64,000 bases of DNA from Nostocoides sp. (GCA_016716625.1 JADJVJ010000001.1:1178001-1242000), one strand, 5' to 3'; shown: positions 49,365 to 60,662, numbered from the stretch's first letter. The notes: generated by a model from the letters alone, not told the origin. A program made the numbers and translations.

Positions 49365-49407
49365 GTCGTGCTGTGCTCGGATCATGCGGGCCTGGACCCG
49401 CGGGTAA

Positions 49408-50781
49408 TCAGCTGGTCGGCCAGGACTTCTCGATGTTGTCGAGGGTGGTCTTGTCGTCCTGCCCGTTGACCCAGTTGGTCATCTCGGTCCAGAAACTGCC
49501 GGCACCCACCGAGGACGGCATGAGGTCGGAGCCGTCGAAGCGGAAGATGGCGTTGGGGTCGGTGAGGATCTTCGCGGACTGCTGGTCGAGCTTGGAGACC
49601 AGGTTGGCCGGGTCGAGACCCTTGTTGGCAGACAGCCAGCCACCGGTCGGGGTGGCCTTGGCCTTGGCGTTCGCCCAGTCGGCGGATGCAAGGTAGGTCG
49701 CGAAGGCCTTGACCTCGGGGGCGTCACGGAAGGTGGCCACGAACTCGCCACCACCGAGAACCGGCTTGGTGTCGTTCGTCGACGGGAGGTAGAACGCCCA
49801 GACGTCGCCGTCCTCGGCCACATTGGTGTCCTTGGGCCACATGGTGCCGTAGAACGAGGCCTGACGGTGCATGTAGCACTTGCCCGTGAGGATCGGCTGG
49901 CCGCCATCCTGGAAGGTCACGGTCGCGATGCTGTTCGGCGCGCCGTAGCCACCGTTGGAGAACTTCGGGTCCTTGAGGATGGCCCCGGCCTTGCCGAGCG
50001 CCTCAAGGACCTTGGGGTCGTTGAAGGGGATCTTGTGCTCGACCCACTTGTCGTAGGTGTCCTTGTCGGCGACCCGGAGGAGGAGGTCCTCGATCCAGTC
50101 GGTGCCCGGCCAGCCGGTCGCGGTACCGGAGCCGAAGCCCGCACACCACGGCTTGGCCGCCGCGTCGTCAGCGGCGATCTTGGCCGTGAGGGTCATGAGC
50201 TCGTCCCAGGTCTTGGGAACGGCGTAACCCTTCTCGGTGAACTTCTTGGGGGAGTACCACACGTAGGACTTGACGTTGGCGCCGAGGGGCGCGGCGTAGA
50301 AGGTGTCGTCGACGGTGCCGTACTTCTTCCAGTCCGCACCGAAGTTCTTGTCGACCATGTCGGCCACGCTCTTGGCGGCGGGCTGAGCCTTGCCGGTGTC
50401 GACCATGGTCTTGAGCAGGCCAGGCTGCGGCAGGTAGGCAACGTCGGGGAGGTTGCCGGTCTGGGCGCGGGCCGGGAGGTTCTTCTCGAAGTCCTTGTCA
50501 CCTTCGTACTTGATGGTGACGCCGGTGCACTCCTCGAACGGCTTGTAGGACTCCTTCTGCTGGGCGTCCTCCGGGGCCACGATCGAGGTGTAGATCGACA
50601 CCGTCTTGCCCTGGAGCTCGGACTTGAGGTCACACCACTTGCTGTAGTCCTTGGTGTCGGTGTCACCTCCCGCGGAACTGGTCGGGTCCGAGGACCCACT
50701 GCTGCACGCCGCGAGGGCGAGGGATGCGACGGCGACACCGGCGAATGCCGATGCCGTACGACGCTTTGAGTTCAGGGCCAT
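49408..50781 (-). CDS. Sugar ABC transporter substrate-binding lipoprotein (alpha-glucoside type)
   Basis: A 457-residue extracytoplasmic solute-binding protein. The signal peptide (NSKRRTASAFAGVAVASLALAAC) ends in the lipobox LAAC, then a Ser/Gly/Thr linker. The mature part resembles the AglE alpha-glucoside group (GKTVSIYTSIVAPE, DVAYLPQPGLL, GWPGTDWIEDLLL, KCYMHRQASF); the sugar is therefore probably an alpha-glucoside, with moderate certainty. The ATG at 50781 follows GGAGG with six-base spacing. It is the first gene of the operon under a LacI-type operator. Confidence 0.87.
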   Translation of the reverse strand: MALNSKRRTASAFAGVAVASLALAACSSGSSDPTSSAGGDTDTKDYSKWCDLKSELQGKTVSIYTSIVAPEDAQQKESYKPFEECTGVTIKYEGDKDFEKNLPARAQTGNLPDVAYLPQPGLLKTMVDTGKAQPAAKSVADMVDKNFGADWKKYGTVDDTFYAAPLGANVKSYVWYSPKKFTEKGYAVPKTWDELMTLTAKIAADDAAAKPWCAGFGSGTATGWPGTDWIEDLLLRVADKDTYDKWVEHKIPFNDPKVLEALGKAGAILKDPKFSNGGYGAPNSIATVTFQDGGQPILTGKCYMHRQASFYGTMWPKDTNVAEDGDVWAFYLPSTNDTKPVLGGGEFVATFRDAPEVKAFATYLASADWANAKAKATPTGGWLSANKGLDPANLVSKLDQQSAKILTDPNAIFRFDGSDLMPSSVGAGSFWTEMTNWVNGQDDKTTLDNIEKSWPTS

Positions 50782-50848
50782 AGCCCGCCTCCGTTTCACT
50801 GTCGGCGTCGAGACCAGAACAAGCCTCGACTATGAGGGAACCATCTGA

Positions 50849-50877
50849 ACTGTAAAAGCGTTTACGCGTTTGCGCAA
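50849..50877 (-). promoter_or_regulatory. Promoter of the sugar ABC operon with LacI-type operator
   Basis: Minus strand -35 TTGCGC (complement of 50872-50877), 17-base spacer, -10 TACAGT (complement of 50849-50854). The near-palindrome GTAAAAGCGTTTAC (50852-50865, 12 of 14 positions symmetrical, central CG) overlaps spacer and -10 and resembles LacI-family sites. Confidence 0.72.
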
Positions 50878-51010
50878 TGTTCATCGGGCATCTCTCTCGT
50901 CACGATTAGGTAACGTGAACGATCCAACCTGCCCAAACGCACGCTCCGGCATACTCCCCGCCTCCCGGATCCCCGCATCCCCGCGCACCCGGCCTTCGAT
51001 CGGCTGACCT

Positions 51011-51030
51011 AACCTCTGCTACCAGAGGTT
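51011..51030. repeat. Perfect inverted repeat, first of a related pair
   Basis: AACCTCTG, loop CTAC, CAGAGGTT: 8-bp stem. A second short stem (CCTTC/GAAGG) follows at about 51032-51047. Confidence 0.6.
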
Positions 51031-51070
51031 GCCTTCAGAACCGAAGGATGCATCATGCAGTGCTGAAGCC

Positions 51071-51090
51071 AAGTTCGGCTAGCAGAGCTT
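51071..51090. repeat. Degenerate copy of the inverted repeat 60 bases later
   Basis: AAGTTCGGCTAGCAGAGCTT aligns with the 51011 copy (CTA-CAGAG-TTGC shared) at exactly 60-base spacing and still folds, with one wobble and one mismatch. Confidence 0.45.
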
Positions 51091-51120
51091 GCGTCAAGGT
51101 GGCGGAGGGGGGGGTGCGGC

Positions 51121-51144
51121 GGGGGGGGGGGGGGGGGGGGGGGG
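51121..51144. repeat. 24-base G homopolymer
   Basis: An unbroken run of 24 G starts 13 bases beyond the parC stop (C on the coding strand). An 8-G run lies just before it, separated by tgcggc. Confidence 0.9.
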
Positions 51145-51157
51145 CAGGGCGGCGGGG

Positions 51158-53605
<2,448 letters not shown>

Positions 53606-53668
53606 GCGGGGCATACCCCTTCGGGGGTGTCGGTGGGCGGTCGTCCGGGCCATCCTCGCCCAGCCCCC

Positions 53669-54307
53669 TCACCCGGTGGCGGCAGGCGCGCCGAACCTCC
53701 CGAGGTGGAGGACGTCGGCGAGCGGCCGGCGCCGCCGGGTGGCCGCAGAGCCGTCGACCCGGGTGCGCTCCTGACCGAGGGCGATGACGCCGACAATGCG
53801 GCGGTCCTCGGGCACCGAGAGGGCGGCCTTGACCGCCTCGTGCCGGTCAGCGGGCACCCCGAAGAAGAGCGATCCCAAACCCCGGTCGGTGGCGCCGAGC
53901 AGGATGAGCAGCGCCGCCATCGCGACATCGGTGTCCCAGTAGGGCACCGGCCAGCGGGCCGGGTCGCGGTCGACCCACCCCTTGTCGGGCTCGGCGTAGC
54001 GGTCCAGGTATGCCGTGGGGTCGGCCAGGCACAGGATGAGGGCCGGCGCTGCGCTCACCCCGGCGAGCCAGCCGGTGCCGCCCGGAGCCGGTTCCCCGTC
54101 CGCGTCGCGCTCCGCCGCGGCCTGCCAGAAGTGGGCGCGGTCGGCGGGGGAAAGCAGCGCCAGGAAGTCCCAGCCTTGGCTGAAGCCGGCGCTGGGAGCC
54201 CGAATCGCGAGGGCCACAAGGTCGTGGACGACCTCGACTGGGACCGCGGACTCCGGGTCGAACCTGCGCGTCATCCGTCGGCGAGCAATGACCTCGGTGA
54301 GCTGCAT
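53669..54307 (-). CDS. Nitroreductase family protein (FMN-dependent)
   Basis: A 212-residue FMN oxidoreductase. RRRMTRRFDPESAVPVEVV at the N-terminus forms the flavin phosphate site; APSAGFSQGWDFLAL and GLGSLFFGVP are family signatures, and RRRRPLADVLHLGRFG closes the fold. Members reduce nitroaromatics, dehalogenate or act in cofactor metabolism; the substrate is unknown. The ATG at 54307 has GGAG upstream and is divergent from the acyltransferase gene with a 33-base gap. Confidence 0.85.
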   Translation of the reverse strand: MQLTEVIARRRMTRRFDPESAVPVEVVHDLVALAIRAPSAGFSQGWDFLALLSPADRAHFWQAAAERDADGEPAPGGTGWLAGVSAAPALILCLADPTAYLDRYAEPDKGWVDRDPARWPVPYWDTDVAMAALLILLGATDRGLGSLFFGVPADRHEAVKAALSVPEDRRIVGVIALGQERTRVDGSAATRRRRPLADVLHLGRFGAPAATG

Positions 54308-54340
54308 GCTCTCCAGTCTCGCCGATGCGAGGATGGAGCC

Positions 54341-57015
54341 ATGAGCGAGGACCTGGAGCTGCCCCCCGGATACCCCGCGACGTGGGAGGCCGATGTCGTC
54401 CTGCGCGACGGCTCGGTGGCTCACCTGCGTCCTATCGTCCCCAACGACGCCGACGGGATTCGGCTCTTCCACTCCCGGCAGTCCGCGGAGTCCATCTACT
54501 TCCGGTTCTTCGCCCCCTTGCGCGAACTCTCCGAGCGGGACATCCACCGGTTCACCAACGTGGACTACGTCGACCGGGTGGCGCTCGTGGCGACCATCCG
54601 CGAGGACATCGTCGGCATCGGCCGGTACGACTGCCTCGACCCGCGGACCGCGGAAGTGGCGTTCAACATCTCCGACCACTACCAGGGCAAGGGCATCGGG
54701 TCGGTCCTGCTGGAGCACCTGGCCGCGATCGGCCGGGACGCCGGGGTGCAGAAGTTCACCGCCGAGGTGCTGCCGCACAACCGCAAGATGCTCACGGTGT
54801 TCTCCGACGCCGGGTTCGCGGTCACCCGCCGGATCGAGGACGGCGTGGTCCAAGTCGAGTTCGACATCGAGCCGACAGACCGTTCGCGGGCGGTGGCCAT
54901 GTCCCGGGAGCACCGCGCCGAGGCCCTCAGCGTGCGCACCATCCTGCATCCACGCTCGGTGGCCGTCATTGGGGCGAGCCGGCGGCGGGACTCCATTGGC
55001 AACACCATCCTGCGTAATCTCATCAAGGGCGGCTACACCGGGGAGATCTACCCCATCAACCCCAACGCGGCCACGGTTCGCAAGCGGACGGCATACCCGT
55101 CGATCATGGCGACCCCGGCACCGGTCGATCTCGCCGTCGTCGCCGTCCCGGCGCACGCCGTCCTCGAGGTCGTCGATGAATGTGCGCTCGCCGGGGTCAA
55201 GGCGCTCCTTGTGGTCAGCGCGGGTTTCGCCGAGGAGGGTGCCGATGGGTCACGGCTGCAGTCGGACCTGGTCCGCCGGGCCCGCGGGTCGGGGATGCGG
55301 GTCATCGGCCCGAACTCCTTCGGCATCGCCAACACGCACCCCTCCCTCTCCCTCAACGCCTCGCTCTCGCCGACCGTGCCGCCGGCCGGCCACTTCGGGC
55401 TGTTCGCCCAGTCGGGCGCGCTGAGCATCGCGGTGCTCGCATCGGCGGCTCGGCGGCGCCTCGGGCTGTCGAGCTTCGCCTCCGCCGGCAACCGGGTCGA
55501 CGTCTCCGGCAACGACTTCATGCAGTACTGGATCGACGACGACGAGACCCGCGCCGTCGGCCTCTATCTCGAGTCGATGGGAAATCCCCGGAAGTTCTCC
55601 CGGATCGCCCGCAACCTCGCCCGGATCAAACCGGTCATCGTGGTCAAGTCGGGGGCCTCGGCGTATGGCGTCCCACCCGGGCACCGGGTCCGCAAGACGA
55701 AGGCTCGGCCGGAGGTGTTCTCCGCCATGCTTCGCCAGGCCGGGGTGATGCGGGTTGACAACGTGCACCAGCTCTTCGATGTGGCCCAGCTCGTCGTCCA
55801 CCAGCCATTGCCCAAGGGCAACCGGGTCGCTGTGGTCGGGAACTCCACGGCCCTGGGCAGTCTCACCGCGGAGGCGCTCGCGAGTAGCGGGATGCGGGTG
55901 ACCCATGGGCCGGTCCACCTGCGCAGCGAGGCGGGCGCCGATGAGTTCCGCGACGCCCTCGCGGCGGCGTTCGCGGATCCGGATGTCGACTCGGTCCTGG
56001 CCTGCTTTATCCCGCCACTGGTCACCTACGACGAGGATGTTGCCGCAGCGGTCCGGGAGCGGCCGCCGAGGGAAGCGACAAGCCTTGCGCGGCAACGTTC
56101 CTCGGAATGCGTGGGGTGGACAGCGGACACAAGACGGTGAGCGGTTCCGGCGAGGGTGAGGACCGCGCTATCCCGGTGTACGCCATGCCGGAGGACGCCG
56201 TTCGTGCGCTCGCGTCCGCGACCCGCTACGGCCAGTGGCGGGAGCAGGACCATGGCACCGAGGTGGCGCCGGAAGGGATCAACCGGCGGATCGCCGAGGA
56301 CATCGTGCACACCGTGCTCTCGGTGAGCCCCAAGGGTCGCAAGCTGACCCACGACGAGTCGGCGACGCTGCTCGCCGCGTATGGGGTCGAGGTCTGGCCG
56401 GTGCGCAACGTGGACAGTGCGGCCCAGGCTGTCGTGGCCGCGGAGGAGGTCGGCTATCCCGTGGTGCTGAAGTCGATGGCGTCCACGGTCCGCAATCGGG
56501 TCGGTTCCCCGGGAGTGCGGGTCGACCTGCGCTCCGCGGAGGCTGTCGAAGAGGCCTGGGAGTCCTTGGCGAACCTGCTCACCGGTGAGGGGATTCACCC
56601 GGTGGTCATCCAGCGGATGGCCTCGCCCGGGGTGCCCTGCGTGGTCACCTCCGACGAGGACCCGCTCTTCGGCCCGGTGCTGGGGTTCAGCATCGCCGGG
56701 ATCTCCACGGACCTGCTCGCGGACATCGCCTACCGGATTCCACCACTCACCGATGTCACGGTGCGCGAACTCATTACCTCCATCAAGGCCGCCCCCGTCC
56801 TCCAGGGGCACCGAGGGGCCACACCGGTCGACCTGGACGCCCTCGCCGATCTCATCTCGCGGATTTCGGTGCTCGCCGACGACCTGCCCGAGGTCGCCCG
56901 GCTCGAGCTCAAGACGGTCAACGCCCGCGGCGACGGCGTCGACGTGCTCGGGGCCCAGATCACCCTGGCCCCGGCACCGCGGCGCACCGACCCGGGTCGG
57001 CGCTCGCTCACCTGA
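54341..57015 (+). pseudogene. GNAT acetyltransferase / ADP-forming acyl-CoA synthetase fusion, frameshifted in this sequence
   Basis: An 891-residue fusion when repaired. Residues about 1-165 are a GNAT domain (ISDHYQGKGIGSVLLEHLA is the acetyl-CoA loop). Then a CoA-binding domain (SVAVIGASRRRDSIGNTILR), a succinyl-CoA ligase-like part (GLFAQSGALSIAVL), and a C-terminal ATP-grasp half (VVLKSMASTVRNRVGS). This domain order matches the Streptomyces lividans PatA-type protein lysine acetyltransferases. The frame breaks near 56059, where one base is missing (gag-cgg for gag-gcg-gcc); after it the protein resumes EGSDKPCAATFLGMRGVDSG. Overall length becomes a multiple of three only with the added base. 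The ATG follows a purine-rich SD (AGGATGGAG). Confidence 0.85.
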
Positions 57016-57061
57016 CCCGCGCACGCCGTGCGCCGCGCGGGAGGGGGCAGAATGTCCCCCT

Positions 57062-57649
57062 ATGAGCGTTCCACCTCCGGCACCGGCCCTCTCCGCGACA
57101 TTCGTCGCCGACATCGAACGGGCCGGCTACTACCCGGCCCTCGTCGTCGACGTGGTGAGCGCTGCCGTGGGGGAGGAGGAGGTCGTCAACCACCTCGTCC
57201 AGAGCGAGACGACCTTCGACCACGACGCGGTCCGACGACACATCACCGTGCTGGCGCTCACCACGACCCGGCTCGTCATCGCCCACGCCGACGACCGCCA
57301 CGACGAAGGCACCGCCGGGGAGATCGTCACGGCCACCTCGGAGTCGATCCCGCTGGATGCCATCCGCGGTGTCATGCTCACCCACGTCGTCGAGGACGCC
57401 AGCGGCTACCGCGCGGGGACCTTGGGCCGGGAGATCACCCTCACGGTCGGCTGGGGCACGGTCTCCCGAGTCGACATGGTGCCCGCTTCCTGCGCCGACC
57501 CCGCCTGCGAGGCCGACCACGGGTATGAGGGCACGGTCACCGCGGACGACCTCGTGATGCGCATCTCCGCGGCAGCGGAGGGAGTCGCGGCGCTGCGGCA
57601 GGCGATCTCGTTCGCGCGCGACCTCACCAGCGCCGTCGGCCGCCGATGA
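57062..57649 (+). CDS. DUF5998 family protein
   Basis: A 195-residue cytosolic protein typical of actinobacteria (VDVVSAAVGEEEVVNHLVQSETTFD, then LALTTTRLVIAHADD, then PLDAIRGVMLTHVV). The middle resembles a PH-like beta domain; no activity is known. The ATG at 57062 agrees with the family start. Its stop overlaps the next gene's ATG (ATGA), a pairing seen in relatives. Confidence 0.82.
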   Translation: MSVPPPAPALSATFVADIERAGYYPALVVDVVSAAVGEEEVVNHLVQSETTFDHDAVRRHITVLALTTTRLVIAHADDRHDEGTAGEIVTATSESIPLDAIRGVMLTHVVEDASGYRAGTLGREITLTVGWGTVSRVDMVPASCADPACEADHGYEGTVTADDLVMRISAAAEGVAALRQAISFARDLTSAVGRR

Positions 57650-58758
57650 CGGCAGCGGGCCAGCTCGGCCTGCACGAGGTACTTCCGGCGGTGCTGGCCT
57701 CGCTGGGGGTCTCCCCGGGCCAGACCCCGCGGCTCACTCTGCCGCCGGTCCGGGGTGCGGTCGTCGTCCTCATCGACGGGCTCGGCCATGACCTCCTCGT
57801 GCAGCGCTCCGGTCACGCGCCCTGGCTGCGCTCGCAGCGGCAGCGGACCTCGCGGATCTCGAGCACGCTGCCCTCGACGACGGCCACCTCGATGGCCTCC
57901 TTCGGCACTGGCCTGCTGCCCGGTGCCCACGGCCTCCTCGGCTACGAGGTCCTCGACCCGGCCACCGACCGCCTCCTCAACGAGCTGTCCTGGGAGGACG
58001 GCCCGGTCCCCGAGGAATGGCAGCCGAGCGAGACCCTGTTCGAGCGGGCGGCCGGCGGTGGTCTGGACACCCTTCGGATCGGACCGGGCTTCTTCGACGG
58101 CTCCGGCCTGACGAGGGCGGCCCTGCGGGGCGGCCGGTTCGTTGCCGCAGACAGCCTGGCAGCTCGGGTGGACGCCGCGCTCGCGGCACTGCGGGCCGAA
58201 CCGCACGCTCTGGTCTACCTCTATTGGGGGGACCTGGACAAGGTCGGGCACGTTCACGGCCCGGACTCCTTCGAGTGGGGAGCCGAGCTGGAGGCCCTGG
58301 ACACCGAACTCTCCCGGCTGCACGCGGGCCTGCCGCGCGGTACTTCGCTCACCATCACCTCCGATCACGGCATGGTGTACTGCCCACAGGAGAGCCGGGT
58401 CGACCTGGCCCACGTCCCCGAACTCACGTCCGGTGTGCGGCACGTCGGCGGCGAGGCGCGGGCGCGCCAGCTCTACTGCGAGGACGGCGCGAGTGCGGAT
58501 GTCCACGCCGCGTGGACGGCATACCTCGGCGACCGCGCCGAGGTGCGCCACCGCGCGGAGGTCATCGAGGAGGGCCGGTTCGGCGAGGTTCACCAACGCA
58601 ACCTGCCCCGCCTCGGCGACGTCCTGGTCACCCTGCGTGCGGACCATGCCGTCGTCGACTCCCGGCGGGAGCGTCCCGAACTGCTCGCGCTCAAGGGCCT
58701 GCACGGTTCGTCGACCGCCGCCGAGGTCGGTATCCCGCTCGTTCACGTCCCCGCATGA
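57646..58758 (+). CDS. Alkaline phosphatase family protein (nucleotide pyrophosphatase/phosphodiesterase-like)
   Basis: A 370-residue metalloenzyme of the alkaline phosphatase superfamily. VVLIDGLGHDLL supplies the first metal Asp, STLPSTTATSMASFGTG contains the nucleophilic Thr, and TSDHGMVYCP holds the metal Asp/His pair. No signal peptide is visible, so it is probably cytosolic. It likely hydrolyses a phosphodiester or pyrophosphate; the substrate is not predictable. It is coupled to the DUF5998 gene. Confidence 0.85.
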   Translation: MTAAGQLGLHEVLPAVLASLGVSPGQTPRLTLPPVRGAVVVLIDGLGHDLLVQRSGHAPWLRSQRQRTSRISSTLPSTTATSMASFGTGLLPGAHGLLGYEVLDPATDRLLNELSWEDGPVPEEWQPSETLFERAAGGGLDTLRIGPGFFDGSGLTRAALRGGRFVAADSLAARVDAALAALRAEPHALVYLYWGDLDKVGHVHGPDSFEWGAELEALDTELSRLHAGLPRGTSLTITSDHGMVYCPQESRVDLAHVPELTSGVRHVGGEARARQLYCEDGASADVHAAWTAYLGDRAEVRHRAEVIEEGRFGEVHQRNLPRLGDVLVTLRADHAVVDSRRERPELLALKGLHGSSTAAEVGIPLVHVPA

Positions 58759-58778
58759 CCCGCCCCCGCGCACTGGCC

Positions 58779-58784
58779 TAAGGT
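58779..58784 (+). promoter_or_regulatory. -10 element placing tdk on a leaderless transcript
   Basis: TAAGGT is followed by GTCCGTC (seven bases) and the GTG at 58792. Confidence 0.5.
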
Positions 58785-58791
58785 GTCCGTC

Positions 58792-59538
58792 GTGGCCGAG
58801 CTCGTCTTCTTCTCCGGGACCATGGATTGCGGCAAGTCGACCCTGGCCCTCCAGATGGACCACAACCACCGCGCTCGAGGTCGGTCCGGGCTCATCTTCA
58901 CCAAACTCGACCGGGCCGGGGAGGCGGTGCTCTCCTCACGGCTCGGCCTGTCTGTGCCGTCCATCGAGGTCACCGACGACCTCGACTTCTGGGATCTCGT
59001 CGTGGAGCGGCTCACCCGAATGGAACGGGTGGACTACCTCATCTGTGACGAGGCGCAGTTCTATACCCCTGAGCAGGTGGAACAGCTCGCCCGGCTCGTC
59101 GACGAACTCTCCGTCGACGTGCACTGTTTCGGTATCACCGCGGACTTCCGCACCGAACTCTTTCCCGGGTCCCGGCGGCTCATCGAACTGGCCGACCGGG
59201 TCCAGGTGCTCCAGGTCGAGGCGTTGTGCTGGTGCGGTTCCCGGGCGACCCATAACGCCCGGATTGTCGACGGAGTCATGGTCGTCGAGGGTGCCCAAGT
59301 GGTCGTCGGCGACACCAGCGCGGCCACGCCCGGCCTGGTGGAGTATGAGGTCCTCTGTCGTCGGCACTACATGCGGCGGATGAACAGCCGTGCCGCCCAG
59401 GCGATCGCGACCTCGACCGACACCTTGCCCATCGAACTCGACATCTGCGCCGTGCCGGCCTCACCCGGGGGTGGAGCCGTCGCGGCCTCGGGTGCCGAAG
59501 ACGATGTCGTCCCAGCTGGGGACCTGGGCTCGGCCTGA
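58792..59538 (+). CDS. tdk: Thymidine kinase
   Basis: Phosphorylates deoxythymidine for salvage. The P-loop is FFSGTMDCGKSTLALQ, the catalytic Glu region is YLICDEAQFYTPEQV, and the zinc site uses CWCGSRATHNAR and CRRHYMRR. The family proper ends near DICAVPA; the final 25 or so residues (Gly/Ala-rich, GGGAVAASGAED) are an extension that reads across the 3' end of sepH on the other strand, a 78-base antisense overlap. I take the GTG at 58792, seven bases after a -10 box; a GTG at 58783 would lie inside that box. Confidence 0.9.
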   Translation: MAELVFFSGTMDCGKSTLALQMDHNHRARGRSGLIFTKLDRAGEAVLSSRLGLSVPSIEVTDDLDFWDLVVERLTRMERVDYLICDEAQFYTPEQVEQLARLVDELSVDVHCFGITADFRTELFPGSRRLIELADRVQVLQVEALCWCGSRATHNARIVDGVMVVEGAQVVVGDTSAATPGLVEYEVLCRRHYMRRMNSRAAQAIATSTDTLPIELDICAVPASPGGGAVAASGAEDDVVPAGDLGSA

Positions 59539-60546
59539 CCGCCGAGGCGTGGCCGTGGGCGGGGCTGCGCTCTGCCGCTCATCCGCCGACCCCGAGTTCT
59601 CGTCCACGGCAGTGTCCTCCACGGCAGTGTCCTCCACGGGGATCCCCTCGACGGCGAGATCGGCCTCGTCCAGGTGAGCGGTGATCGGGTGCTCACCGCG
59701 CGAGGGCGGAGGTGGCGGCATGAAGGCCGGGTCGAAGGCGAGGTCCTCGATGGGCAGCGCATCCACCGGTGGAGCGACCGGCGTGGCGGTCGGACCCCCT
59801 CGCCGGCGCGGGCGGCGGGCCGCGCGGGCGTGGTCGCGCATCGCGGCCATGAGATCGATCGGCTCACTCGAGCCTCGGTGCCGGCCCCCGGCATGCACCC
59901 CGCCGTCGGCCTCGACGTCATACACCACGCTCATCGGGTCGCTGTCGGGGAGGACGTGCGGAGTGGGGATCGGTCCCGGGGAGTCCGGTTCGGAGAGCCA
60001 GCGGGCCTCGTCGTTCACCGGGACCACGGAGCCCCCCAGCGGCTCGAACCGCCAGGTTGCCTGCCGCTGCTGCCCGCCCGCGGCAAACCGCAGGGTGACG
60101 CTCCAGGCGCCGCGATCGTCGCGCGCCGAGTCCCACTCGCCGCTCTGCGGGGCCACCCCGCGGTCCCCAAGGCGACGCGAGACCCGCTCACCCAGGCTCA
60201 TCGGCCGGTCCCCGCGCGGCTCGACCGCAGACCGCCTGGCCTGGTCGGCCATGTGCTGACGCTCCGCGATGACCGGACCCTCGAACCGCCGCACCTTCTC
60301 CACGGTCCAACCGGAGCGGTCCGCGGCGTCCTCGGCGGAGAGGCCGGAGCGGATGAGGGCCTGGACGTCCTTGGCGGTGGCACCGCCCTCGATGGCGATC
60401 TGGAGTTGCCCGAGGCGCGGGCGGTCCCGCCGGGCCGCCGCCAGCAACTGGTCGTCGATGGCGAGGGTGAACCTCCCCCCGTGGTCGTCGCCGAGGACCA
60501 GATGGGCGCCGTCGTCGTCGACGCCGATGATGCGCAGATCTGCCAT
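59461..60546 (-). CDS. sepH: Septation protein SepH
   Basis: A 361-residue cell-division protein that stimulates FtsZ assembly in Streptomyces and mycobacteria. The N-terminal DUF3071 domain (about 1-110; MADLRIIGVDDDGAHLVL, then GATAKDVQALIRSGLS, VEKVRRFEGPVIAERQHMA) includes the helix-turn-helix needed for FtsZ. A disordered Pro/Glu-rich tail follows, ending in the conserved SWDDIVFGTR. A short internal duplication VEDTAVEDTAV comes from a direct DNA repeat at 59607-59636. The last 78 bases overlap tdk antisense. Confidence 0.9.
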   Translation of the reverse strand: MADLRIIGVDDDGAHLVLGDDHGGRFTLAIDDQLLAAARRDRPRLGQLQIAIEGGATAKDVQALIRSGLSAEDAADRSGWTVEKVRRFEGPVIAERQHMADQARRSAVEPRGDRPMSLGERVSRRLGDRGVAPQSGEWDSARDDRGAWSVTLRFAAGGQQRQATWRFEPLGGSVVPVNDEARWLSEPDSPGPIPTPHVLPDSDPMSVVYDVEADGGVHAGGRHRGSSEPIDLMAAMRDHARAARRPRRRGGPTATPVAPPVDALPIEDLAFDPAFMPPPPPSRGEHPITAHLDEADLAVEGIPVEDTAVEDTAVDENSGSADERQSAAPPTATPRRSGRAQVPSWDDIVFGTRGRDGSTPG

Positions 60547-60649
60547 GGAATGCTCCGGTCAGGGGTGGGCCGTTCTTGAAGACTGTGCCACGGCCCGGCC
60601 GACAGGGGCGGTTCCCACGCCGGGGCGCGGAGCGGTCGCCGGCGTCGGT

Positions 60650-60655
60650 TAGGTT
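60650..60655 (+). promoter_or_regulatory. -10 element placing the ferrochelatase gene on a leaderless transcript
   Basis: TAGGTT is followed by GTTGCGC (seven bases) and the GTG at 60663. The gap to sepH is shared with the divergent sepH promoter. Confidence 0.5.
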
Positions 60656-60662
60656 GTTGCGC

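Larger units (their letters stand above)
50878..51157. other. Noncoding stretch between the sugar operon and parC
   Basis: No gene is supported here. It holds one copy of the dispersed 8-mer (50947-50954), a perfect inverted repeat (51011-51030), a weaker related one (51071-51090), an 8-G run (51107-51114) and a 24-G run (51121-51144). It probably contains the end of the parC transcript. Confidence 0.6.

Noticed and set aside
51011..51092. tRNA or small structured RNA gene
   Set aside because: There is no cloverleaf, T-loop or CCA end; only two short hairpins.
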